From assembly GCA_018896025.1 (NCBI GenBank), contig JAHIND010000003.1, positions 1 to 64,000 of the forward strand: 64,000 bases of DNA. The letters are read 5' to 3'. The notes under the pieces are model-generated. The model searched no databases. It saw only the letters and a program-made list of their open reading frames with translations, and was not told the origin of the DNA. Source of the DNA: Pseudomonadota bacterium (GTDB lineage Bacteria; Desulfobacterota; Desulfarculia; Desulfarculales; Desulfarculaceae). The translations under genes were made by a program, and so were the position numbers. How positions within the stretch are numbered: the first letter of the stretch is position 1; the number at the start of each line of letters is the position of its first letter. Below are positions 41,011 to 48,306 of the stretch, piece after piece.

Positions 41011-41983
41011 GCCCGTCACGCCGGGCCAGGTAATACTCGAACGCCTCCCGGCTGGTCTTGGCCGGGATGTAGCCCATCACCTCTTTCAGGCGCTTGTTGT
41101 CCAGCACCGGGCGGTACTGCAAAAAGCCCACCTGCTCCGGCCCGTACTGGGTCAGGCCCAGGCGCTTGAGCAGCCACAGCGCGCCCCGCAGCAGACCGGC
41201 GGGCAGGGGCAAGTAGGGCTTTTTCAGGATGCGGGCCATCTCGCGCATGCTTACGGCCCCGTCCCCGGCCAGGTTGTAGATGCCGGTCGCCGTGCTGAAG
41301 ATGCCACGCCGGATCACCCCCACCACGTCCTGGTCCCAGATGATCACAAAGGGGCTCTCGCTGCCCGCCACCCCCAAGAGAAACGGCTTGTCGAACAGGG
41401 CGGTGATCTGGTTGGCCGTGCCCGCCCCCAGGATGGTGCCCGAGCGCAGGATTAGCTGCTCCAACTCGGGGTAGTCGTGCCGCCAGCGGGCCAGCATCTC
41501 CTCCACCTGGCGCTTGTGGTCCGAGTAGGCGAACTCCTCGTTGCCCCTGAGGGCGTCGTCCTCGCTGAGCCAGGCCGGGTTGTCCGCATGGTAGCCGTAG
41601 GCCGCCCCGCTGCTGGAGTAGATCAGCTTCTGGGTCTCCGCCTTCACGCAGCCCTCCAGCACCAGCTGGGTGCCCATCACGTCCACCTCGTACTCCAGGC
41701 GGCGGTCGCTCTTTTTGCCGGGGGTCACCAGGGCGGCCAGGTGCACCACCACCTGGGGCTTCTCGGCTTCGATCCACCGTGGCAGGGCGCGGTCGCGCAC
41801 GTCGGCGGTGAGGTAGCTCACCCCGGGCAGGCGTTTTTCCTCGGGCTCGGGCCGCAGGTCCATGGCCACTATGCGCTCCAGGCTGCCCGGGTTGGCGGCC
41901 AGATCGGCCACCACCTGGCGTCCCAGATAGCCGCTCGCGCCGGTGACCAACACCGAGGTGGGCCGGGACGGTTCAAAGCTCAT
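40997..41983 (-). CDS. NAD-dependent epimerase/dehydratase family protein
   Basis: An extended SDR, 328 aa, with the Rossmann motif VTGASGYLGRQ, DVRD, VHLAALV, IYSSSGAAYG (Ser) and YSDHKRQVE (Tyr-x-x-x-Lys). It acts on a sugar nucleotide or a 3beta-hydroxysteroid/hydroxyacyl-like ligand; the sequence does not tell. It overlaps the transporter gene by 4 bp (ATGA) and the SDR gene by 14 bp. GGAGG precedes ATG 41983. Confidence 0.86.
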   Translation of the reverse strand: MSFEPSRPTSVLVTGASGYLGRQVVADLAANPGSLERIVAMDLRPEPEEKRLPGVSYLTADVRDRALPRWIEAEKPQVVVHLAALVTPGKKSDRRLEYEVDVMGTQLVLEGCVKAETQKLIYSSSGAAYGYHADNPAWLSEDDALRGNEEFAYSDHKRQVEEMLARWRHDYPELEQLILRSGTILGAGTANQITALFDKPFLLGVAGSESPFVIIWDQDVVGVIRRGIFSTATGIYNLAGDGAVSMREMARILKKPYLPLPAGLLRGALWLLKRLGLTQYGPEQVGFLQYRPVLDNKRLKEVMGYIPAKTSREAFEYYLARRDGHGQT

Positions 41984-42897
41984 GCCGCCGCCTCCTTAAT
42001 GGGCCGCCGCGACCATAACGAGGCCACGATCAGCCCGGAGATGATGTGCCACACCCCCCACCAAGCGGTGATGATGGCCATGCCCCCCAGACCGCCGAAG
42101 AAGTCGAACACCAATATCAGGCCCAGGGCCGAGTTCTGGATGCCCACCTCGATGGCCACCGCCCGCACGTCCTTGGGCGGCAGCTTGGCCAGGCGGGCGC
42201 TGGAATAGCCCAGGCTGAGCGCCATGGCGTTGTGCACCGCCACCACCAGGGCCACCAGGCCCACGTACTTGATGAAGTTTTGCCAGTTGGCCGCCAGGGC
42301 CCCGCCCACCACGGCCAGAAACACGCATACCGCGAAGATCTTGAAGGGCTTTCTTATGCGGTCCACCAGGCGGGGAAACCAACGCCCCACCACCATGCCC
42401 AGCACCATGGGTATGCCCAGGATCATCACGATGGTGAAGAACACGTCCAGGGGGCTCAGGCTCACCGCCCGCAGGATGGGCGCGGTAGCCGGGTTCAGGC
42501 TGCCCCACACCGCCAGGTTCAGCGGGGTCATCACCACCGCCGCGGCGGTGGACACGGCGGTCATGGACACGCTCACCGCCGCGTTGCCCCCGGCCAGGTA
42601 GGTCATCATGTTGCTCAGGTTGCCGCCGGGACACGACGCAACCAGGATCATGCCCAAGGCGATGGACGGCGAGATGGGAAGCACCAGGGTAAGCAAAAAG
42701 GTGAATGCGGGCAGCAGGATGAACTGGGCCCCCAGACCGATGGCCGGCGCCTTGGGAGACTTTATGATGCGTGTGAAGTCGCTGGGTTTCAGGTCCAGGG
42801 CGATGCCGAACATCATCAGGCCGATGACCGCGTTGAGGGCCAGAAGCCCCGACGGGTTGAAGTTCAGCCTTACCGCGTCAACCGCCGCCGCGTCCAT
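41980..42897 (-). CDS. BASS family (bile acid:sodium symporter-like) transporter
   Basis: A 305-aa inner-membrane protein with about 9-10 hydrophobic segments: NAVIGLMMFGIALDLK, the conserved LVASCPGGNLSNMMTYLAGG crossover region, and IEVGIQNSALGLILVFDF. The family moves organic anions such as bile acids, pantoate or 2-keto acids with Na+. In the operon context it probably brings in the substrate of the ThDP enzyme or the two reductases, which is inference. It follows the ThDP gene by one base, and the epimerase overlaps it by 4 bp. Confidence 0.9.
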   Translation of the reverse strand: MDAAAVDAVRLNFNPSGLLALNAVIGLMMFGIALDLKPSDFTRIIKSPKAPAIGLGAQFILLPAFTFLLTLVLPISPSIALGMILVASCPGGNLSNMMTYLAGGNAAVSVSMTAVSTAAAVVMTPLNLAVWGSLNPATAPILRAVSLSPLDVFFTIVMILGIPMVLGMVVGRWFPRLVDRIRKPFKIFAVCVFLAVVGGALAANWQNFIKYVGLVALVVAVHNAMALSLGYSSARLAKLPPKDVRAVAIEVGIQNSALGLILVFDFFGGLGGMAIITAWWGVWHIISGLIVASLWSRRPIKEAAA

Positions 42898-42898
42898 A

Positions 42899-44644
42899 TC
42901 ACTTCCCCTTGGGTTCTTGGTGCATAGCCTTGAAATGGATCAGGCCGGGAGCCCACATGTGCTTCACCGGGTCCACCTCCACGTGAATCACCGCCGGGAG
43001 GGGTTGTTCCAGGGCCGCCTTTAGCGCCTCTTCCAGGCTCGCGGGGCTGTTGGCCTTGGCCCCGTAGGCCCCCATGGAATAGGCCAACTCCTCCCAGGCG
43101 ATGGGCCCCAGCTCGGTGCCGAAGGTCTTTTCCGGGTCCAGGGACTTCTTGAGCATGGTCTGCACCGGGTGCAGGGCGAAGCTCTGGTTTATCTTCACCA
43201 TGCCCCACTGCTTGTCCGCGCACACGATGAAAATCACTTTTAGCCCGTGGCGCACCGCCGTCTCCAGCTCCTGGGGATGGAAGCCCATGGCCCCGTCGCC
43301 GGTGATGCACACCACCTGGCTGCCGGGCCGGGCCACCGCCGCGCCCAGGGCCTGGCCGGTGCCCGCGCCCAAGTGGCCCATGTGGTGGGTGCCCAGCTGG
43401 CAGCCGGGGGTGGAGAGCTTCACGTAGAAGTTGCCCCACACCGCGGTGTTGCCGCCGTCGAACACGTACACCGCGTCCGGGTCCAGCAGCTTGCTGCACA
43501 CCGCGCCCACCTGGGCGGTCATCAGGGGCGAGCCGGTGTCATTTAGCTTCTCGTCCAGCTTGGCCCGGTCCTTGGTTTTCTCCTGGGCCAGCTTTTCCAG
43601 CTTGGCCTTACGCTCGGCCAGGGGCATGGCCCGATCTTTTAGCTCGGCGATCAGGGCCTTCATGAACTCTTTAACGTCAGCCAACACCAAAAGGTCGGCC
43701 GGGCGGATGCGCCCCAGCACCTCCGGGTCAATGTCCACCTGGATCATGCGCTGCTTGTCCCAAGGGGCCCAATAGGGCGGCTTGCCCCACCAGTCAGTCT
43801 CGCCCAGCTCCGAGCCCAGCACCAACGCCACATCGGCTTCGCCCCGCAGGGCGTTGACCGCCTTGATGTGCACCATGGGCCAGACCAGGGGCGAGTCCTC
43901 GCTGAGCACCCCCCGTGCGCCCCAGGAAGTGGTCACCGGGGCTTGGAGCAGCTCGGCCAACTGAGCCAGTTCCTCATAGGCCTGGGAGTGGATGATGCCG
44001 CTGCCCGCGTGGATCATGGGCAGCTGGGCCGTGAGCAGCATGTGCGCCGCCTGCTTCACCTGATCCGGGTCCGGGATCAGGGGCTCGGTGCGCCGGTAGC
44101 GGGCAGGAGCGGGCAGGCCCATGGGTTTGCACTCGCCGTTGATCACGTTCTCGGGCACGTCCAGATGCACCACGCCGGGGCGGCCGTCATAGGCGGCGCG
44201 CAGGGCGGCGCGCAGAAGCTCGGGGACGCGTCCGGCGTCCGAGGCGCAGGCCGAGTACTTGGACATGGCCCCAATCACCCCCACCTGGTCGAAGCACTGA
44301 TAGGCCCCACCCCGGTCGGGATAGGTGATGGCCCCGCGCCTGCTGCTGGTGATGAGCAAGACCCGGTTGCCCTCCACCTGCTCCACCGCCACCCCGGCGA
44401 GCATGTTGGCCACCCCCGGTCCGTTGGAGGCGATGCACACCCCCAGCTTGCCGGTGAGGCGGGCGTAGGCCCCGGCCATCTGGGCGGCCACGGACTCGTG
44501 GCGCGGGGTGATAAGCTCCATGCCCCCTTCCACGCAGCTCTTGATCAGCTGCAAATAGGTGCCGTCCACGATGCCGAAGATTTTCTGCACGCCCTCGGCC
44601 GCCAGCATCTGGGCGATGATCGCCCCCCCGGTGGTGCCTGCCAT
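42899..44644 (-). CDS. Thiamine diphosphate-dependent enzyme, acetolactate synthase/2-oxoacid decarboxylase-like
   Basis: A 581-aa ThDP enzyme with the three-domain layout. The activating Glu is in ITPRHESVAAQMAGAYARLT, the middle domain has LGSELGETDW, and the ThDP/Mg motif is GDGAMGFHPQELET. It is similar to acetolactate synthase, benzoylformate decarboxylase and related lyases. It lacks the paired regulatory subunit and the ilv context, so anabolic ALS is unlikely. ATG 44644 has AAGGAG upstream. It leads the operon with BASS, epimerase and SDR; a TetR gene is upstream on the same strand. Confidence 0.85.
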   Translation of the reverse strand: MAGTTGGAIIAQMLAAEGVQKIFGIVDGTYLQLIKSCVEGGMELITPRHESVAAQMAGAYARLTGKLGVCIASNGPGVANMLAGVAVEQVEGNRVLLITSSRRGAITYPDRGGAYQCFDQVGVIGAMSKYSACASDAGRVPELLRAALRAAYDGRPGVVHLDVPENVINGECKPMGLPAPARYRRTEPLIPDPDQVKQAAHMLLTAQLPMIHAGSGIIHSQAYEELAQLAELLQAPVTTSWGARGVLSEDSPLVWPMVHIKAVNALRGEADVALVLGSELGETDWWGKPPYWAPWDKQRMIQVDIDPEVLGRIRPADLLVLADVKEFMKALIAELKDRAMPLAERKAKLEKLAQEKTKDRAKLDEKLNDTGSPLMTAQVGAVCSKLLDPDAVYVFDGGNTAVWGNFYVKLSTPGCQLGTHHMGHLGAGTGQALGAAVARPGSQVVCITGDGAMGFHPQELETAVRHGLKVIFIVCADKQWGMVKINQSFALHPVQTMLKKSLDPEKTFGTELGPIAWEELAYSMGAYGAKANSPASLEEALKAALEQPLPAVIHVEVDPVKHMWAPGLIHFKAMHQEPKGK

Positions 44645-44767
44645 TACTGTCTCCTTTTAGCCCGCACATTTCATGAGGGTTGTGGGGCATTAAACAACAA
44701 AACCGTATTCATGGGGCCGGTATGAAAAAACACCCGCGTTGTCAAGGTACGGTTTGTACCCTGGCCC

Positions 44768-44885
44768 GGCGCAGCCAGCCGCCGGCAGACAAGGCGTCTG
44801 GCAAGCGAGGGCCGCTGGCGTAGCCGAAGCTACGTCGAGGCCCGAGCGAAGACAGCAACACCGTATGCCTGTGGCTGGCGAAGCT
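44768..44885 (+). repeat. Repeat family B, copy B5 (118 bp)
   Basis: Ends GGCGCAGCCAG/CTGGCGAAGCT. Central stem GCGTAGC/GCTACGT (one G-T pair), next GGGCC/GGCCC (different from AAGCC/GGCTT elsewhere), outer stems CCAGCC/GGCTGG and GGCA/TGCC. The right end lies 13 bp from the stop of the minus-strand TetR gene; the left side faces the ThDP operon start. Confidence 0.88.
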
Positions 44886-44898
44886 GGACGCACGACCC

Positions 44899-45564
44899 TC
44901 ATGAAATATGCGGGCCGGGCGGGGCCAATACCCGCCCGATGAGTTCCACGGTGCGCCTGATTTCCTGTTCCACCACCTTCTTGGTCAGGCGGCCGGTTAT
45001 CTCCAGATATTCGCGCATGCGTATCTGGAAGTGCCGCGAGACCAGGGAGGCCAGGAACACGATGTATAGGCTGTTGATCCAAAAAGCGGACTGGTTTACC
45101 AGCAAGTCGGGCCGCACCAGGCCGCGCTTTATATCCCTGGCCAGGACGGCCTTGAGATGATCGGCGGTGTACTTCTCCACCTCCAGGGACAGTTTCTCGG
45201 CAAAGGGCTCCAGCCCGGCCGAGGACACGTTGAGGTAGAGGATGAGATATTCGGGATGCTTGCGGGCGAAGGCCGCGCCTTGGGTGAAGACGTGCTCCAG
45301 TTGGCGGTACACGTCCCAGTCTGGGTCCAGGCCGCCGTACACCGCCTTGCGCGAGCGGTTCAGGCCGTCGCGGCAGACGTAGAGGTAGAGCTCTTCCTTG
45401 GACTCGAAGTAGTTGTACAGCGAGCCCTTGGCCACCCCGGCCCGCCCGGCCAGCTCGGCCATGTCCGCCTGGTTGAAGCCCCGCTGGGCGAACAGCTTGG
45501 CCGCCTCGCTCAGAAGCTTCTCCCGCTTGGCGGGTTTGATTTTGTCCAGGGTGTCCTTGGGCAC
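44899..45564 (-). CDS. TetR family transcriptional regulator
   Basis: A 221-aa regulator with the N-terminal HTH (LLSEAAKLFAQRGFNQADMA, GVAKGSLYNYFESKEELY) and a ligand-binding C-terminal domain (LILYLNVSSAGLEPFAEKLS). It probably represses itself and the ThDP-BASS operon downstream on the same strand. A perfect inverted repeat (45582-45599) lies just upstream of its ATG. A TTGACA-type -35 (45626-45631, minus strand) is further upstream. Confidence 0.9.
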   Translation of the reverse strand: MPKDTLDKIKPAKREKLLSEAAKLFAQRGFNQADMAELAGRAGVAKGSLYNYFESKEELYLYVCRDGLNRSRKAVYGGLDPDWDVYRQLEHVFTQGAAFARKHPEYLILYLNVSSAGLEPFAEKLSLEVEKYTADHLKAVLARDIKRGLVRPDLLVNQSAFWINSLYIVFLASLVSRHFQIRMREYLEITGRLTKKVVEQEIRRTVELIGRVLAPPGPHIS

Positions 45565-45581
45565 GTCCGCCTCCCTCTAAA

Positions 45582-45599
45582 TGACTGACCGCCCAGTCA
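45582..45599 (-). promoter_or_regulatory. TetR-type operator, TGACTG-N6-CAGTCA
   Basis: A perfect 6-bp inverted repeat with a 6-nt spacer, beginning 18 bp before the TetR start codon and downstream of a TTGACA on the same strand. The layout suits negative autoregulation. Confidence 0.65.
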
Positions 45600-45711
45600 C
45601 CACCCTAATCAAACCTATCATTACATGTCAAGTGGGTATTTGGGAGATTACCCGGATAGGCGTGGGAGGCCTTTGCACGCCGGGCGCGGGTTGGTGCGGG
45701 GAAAATCTCTC

Positions 45712-45784
45712 GGGCGGGGATAAACCCCGCCCCTATATTAAGAGCCTTTTCCCGGCCGTAGGGGCGGGGTTTATCCCCGCCCTC
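45712..45784. repeat. Repeat family A, copy at 45.7 kb
   Basis: Arms of 24 bp (45712-45735 and from 45759) with a spacer containing TTAAGAGCCTTTTCCCGG, nearly the same as the 15.9 kb copy. Both arms keep the internal 8-bp hairpin. Confidence 0.9.
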
Positions 45785-45819
45785 CCCCGTTGCATGCACC
45801 CCTGGTGTGTCAGAGCTTG

Positions 45820-45850
45820 CTTTGTCGCTACGCTCCTCGCAACGACAAAG
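45820..45850. repeat. Repeat family C fragment
   Basis: CTTTGTCG and CGACAAAG pair around CTACGCTCCTCGCAA, a short relative of the 24.5 kb copies. It lies between family A and family B copies. Confidence 0.6.
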
Positions 45851-45861
45851 GACTTCTTAGC

Positions 45862-45955
45862 GGCACAGCCAGGCACCGCGGGGCAAGGCGGCAGGCGAAC
45901 GAGGGGCAGGGGTAAGTGACGCCGACAACGCAGCCATGCGGGTTCTGGCGAAGCC
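45862..45955 (+). repeat. Repeat family B, internally deleted copy (94 bp)
   Basis: Ends GGCACAGCCAG and CTGGCGAAGCC are intact and ACGCCGACAACGCAGCC is recognisable, but the central hairpin region is replaced or deleted. It directly precedes the complete copy B7, 4 bp away. Confidence 0.8.
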
Positions 45956-45959
45956 GCGC

Positions 45960-46076
45960 GGCACAGCCAGGGGGCCGAGAGCAAGGCGTCCGGCGAGCGC
46001 AAGCCGCAAGCGTGGCAAAGTCACGCTGAGGCTTAAGCGATGCCGGCAACGCAGCTATCGGTTGCCTGGCGCAGCC
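45960..46076 (+). repeat. Repeat family B, copy B7 (117 bp)
   Basis: Ends GGCACAGCCAG/CTGGCGCAGCC. Central stem AGCGTG/CACGCT, unlike the other copies but fully paired. Next AAGCC/GGCTT and CCGGC/GCCGG; outer CCAGG/CCTGG and CCGA/TCGG. The right end is 6 bp from the stop of the minus-strand nitroreductase gene. Confidence 0.9.
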
Positions 46077-46082
46077 GCCGCA

Positions 46083-46985
46083 TCAACACCAACGTACGAC
46101 AGGGCCCCTGCGCCCCGTAATCCTCACATACTCTTCCTTGGGCCACCCCAGGGCAATCACCGCGTGAATTCTTTCCTCCGGCCTCACCCCAAAGGGGCGG
46201 CCCACCTCCGGCTTCTGGGCCAAGACCTCCACGGCGAAGCCGATTAGGCAAGTGCCCAGGCCCATGGCATGGGCGGCCAGGAGCATGTGTCCGGCGGCCA
46301 ACAGGGCGTCCTCTTTGGGAGTGGAGGCTCCAGGCAGCGAGCCGATCATGATGGCCGCGGCCGCGCCGTGGAACAGGCGGTCGATGCCCTTCTCCTCCCA
46401 CTCGGCCAGGCCCCGGCTCACCGAGTCGTGGTACTCGCGGTAATACTGGTCCAGCTGGGGCTTGCCTATGAGGCGCATGAGGCCCCGCAGCCAGGCCTTC
46501 TCGGACATGCGGTTGAAAGCGGCCATGACCTGGCCCACCCCCTGGGACAGCGCCAAGACCTTGTCCCGGTCGGGCAAGACGGTGAAGGTCCAGCGCTGGC
46601 TGTTGGTGCCCGAGGGCGCGCTGAGCCCGACCTTGACCAAGTCAGACAGCATGTCCCGGGGCACCGCCTCCTTGCGATAGTTGCGGCAGGAGCGCCGCGA
46701 GGCCATGAGCCGGGCCAGGCCGGGCAGGTCGTAGTTGCCGTGGGCCAGCCAGGTTTCGTCCAGCTCGAAGGTGGCGAAGCTGGCCTGCTCCGGGTCCAGG
46801 CTGGTGACCCGCACCGCTCCCTCGGGGCACACCGCCTGGCAGTGGCCGCAGTTCAGCGAGCTGTCGCCGGTCACCATTGCCTTGCCGTTCACCAGGCTCA
46901 GCGTCTGAGAGGGGCATACCCTGATGCAGCGGCCACAGCCGTTGCAGCGTTCAGGGTCGATTACCGTGGTCACCGCTTGGGGCAT
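46083..46985 (-). CDS. Nitroreductase family protein with N-terminal two-cluster ferredoxin domain
   Basis: A 300-aa protein. Two ferredoxin motifs lead (CNGCGRCIRVCP, CGHCQAVCP), then an FMN-binding nitroreductase domain (RRSCRNYRKEAVP, GLSAPSGTNSQRWTFTVL, AAHAMGLGTCLIGF, IALGWPKEEY). It probably passes electrons from Fe-S clusters to FMN and reduces a small molecule; substrate unknown. ATG 46985 is better than the ATG at 46997 because GGAG lies 6 nt before it. It follows the HAMP protein gene by 42 bp. Confidence 0.88.
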   Translation of the reverse strand: MPQAVTTVIDPERCNGCGRCIRVCPSQTLSLVNGKAMVTGDSSLNCGHCQAVCPEGAVRVTSLDPEQASFATFELDETWLAHGNYDLPGLARLMASRRSCRNYRKEAVPRDMLSDLVKVGLSAPSGTNSQRWTFTVLPDRDKVLALSQGVGQVMAAFNRMSEKAWLRGLMRLIGKPQLDQYYREYHDSVSRGLAEWEEKGIDRLFHGAAAAIMIGSLPGASTPKEDALLAAGHMLLAAHAMGLGTCLIGFAVEVLAQKPEVGRPFGVRPEERIHAVIALGWPKEEYVRITGRRGPVVRWC

Positions 46986-47027
46986 TATCGGCTCCATGCT
47001 GGGTGTGGGGGACTGGCGCGCTGTCTT

Positions 47028-47543
47028 TTAAAGCTCGAACAGATCGTCCATGCGCCGCCGCAAGAGGTTGGCCCGGTCGCGGAGTTCCTGGGGGTCGTCG
47101 GTCTTTTCCAGTTGCCGGGCCTCGCTGCGCAGTTCTTCCAGGCGCTCGCGCAGGCCGCTGACCCCCTGGTTTAGAGCCTCTGCCTCCTGCTGGAGCTGGT
47201 CGCCGCGCCTTAGGCTCACCTTCTGGTTCAGGCGGCCCTGGGCCATGTCCCGGAAGGCCACCTCCATGCGGTAGAGCGGACCGCCCATGCGGTGGGAAAC
47301 GAACAAGGCCACCCAATAGACGATCAACAAGAGGGATAGCACCACCACGATGTTGAAGCCAATGAGGATGGGCAACACGTCGGGCACCAGCGAGCGGCCA
47401 TGCACCAAGAGCAGGATGACCATGGAGAAGACGGAGGCGAGCCCGGCGGCCAGCACCGCCCCGCCCAGGCCCCAGACAAAGCTGGGCTGGAAGCCGGGGT
47501 AGAAATACATGCGCCGGCGGCGAGTTTCGCTTTCTGTTGCCAT
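47028..47543 (-). CDS. HAMP domain membrane protein without a signalling output
   Basis: A 171-aa protein with two membrane helices (FVWGLGGAVLAAGLASVFSM and ILIGFNIVVVLSLLLIVYWV) joined by a short loop, then a HAMP-type segment (SHRMGGPLYRMEVAFRDMAQGRLNQKVSL) and a coiled coil. No kinase, methyl-accepting or cyclase domain follows. It may be a partner or sensor fragment. ATG 47543 has GGGGGAGAGAG upstream. Confidence 0.75.
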   Translation of the reverse strand: MATESETRRRRMYFYPGFQPSFVWGLGGAVLAAGLASVFSMVILLLVHGRSLVPDVLPILIGFNIVVVLSLLLIVYWVALFVSHRMGGPLYRMEVAFRDMAQGRLNQKVSLRRGDQLQQEAEALNQGVSGLRERLEELRSEARQLEKTDDPQELRDRANLLRRRMDDLFEL

Positions 47544-47717
47544 CTTTGCTCTCTCCCCCATGGACAGGTGGCGGACGCATACCGCTTTGGCGGTTGCGGC
47601 CCGCTAAGTATAAAACAAATTTGACCGGCCGCCCAAGTACCTTATAAATATAGAATCATCAGGATTTCCCCCGGCCCGCGCCACGGGCGGCCGGGAATCA
47701 ATCCCTAGGGAGCCGCC

Positions 47718-48293
47718 ATGAAACACCTGATAGCAGTTTGTATTATCACTTTACTCTGCGCCGCGCCCGCCTCGGCCGCCCCGCCGGACACCGCCCAGCT
47801 CAACGCCCAGGGCCTGGCGATCATCCAGCATTTTTTCGCGGCGCTCAAGGGCGAGCTGAAGGCGAGCCTGAAAAGGGGCGGCCCGCCCGCGGCCATAGTG
47901 GTGTGCCGGATACAGGCCCCGGCCATCGCCAGGCGGGTGGGGAAAAAAAACGGCTGGCAGGTGGGGCGCACCAGCGGGCGCCTGCGCAACCCGGCCAACG
48001 CCCCGGACCCCTGGGAGGCCAAGGTGCTGGCCGACTTCGCGGCCCGGGCCCAGGCCGGGGCGGCTCCCGGCAAGCTGGTGTATTCCGAGGTGGTCACCGA
48101 CGCCCAGGGCAAGCGGGTCTTCCGCCTGATGAAGGGCATTCCCATGGGCGGCGGGTGCCTGGTGTGCCACGGCCCCTCGCCGTCGGCGGCAGCGCGCGAA
48201 CAGCTGGAGCTGCTCTATCCCCAGGACAAGGCCACCGGCTACCGCCCCGGCCAGCTACGGGGGGCCTTCACCCTGCAAAAAGTTTTGGACTGA
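47718..48293 (+). CDS. Periplasmic c-type haem protein, DUF3365/Tll0287-like
   Basis: A 191-aa precursor with a signal peptide (MKHLIAVCIITLLCAAPASA, cleavage after SAA). One haem-c motif (CLVCH) sits in the second half after RVFRLMKGIPMGGGC. The fold matches the DUF3365 or Tll0287-like haem domain, which is a redox sensor or electron carrier. AGGGAG upstream of ATG 47718. It converges with the porin gene (13 bp gap). Confidence 0.83.
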   Translation: MKHLIAVCIITLLCAAPASAAPPDTAQLNAQGLAIIQHFFAALKGELKASLKRGGPPAAIVVCRIQAPAIARRVGKKNGWQVGRTSGRLRNPANAPDPWEAKVLADFAARAQAGAAPGKLVYSEVVTDAQGKRVFRLMKGIPMGGGCLVCHGPSPSAAAREQLELLYPQDKATGYRPGQLRGAFTLQKVLD

Positions 48294-48306
48294 AGCGTCC
48301 GCCCGC

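Noticed and set aside
42899..44644. Acetolactate synthase of branched-chain amino acid synthesis
   Set aside because: No regulatory subunit, ilvC or ilvD nearby. The transporter and dehydrogenase context points to another role.
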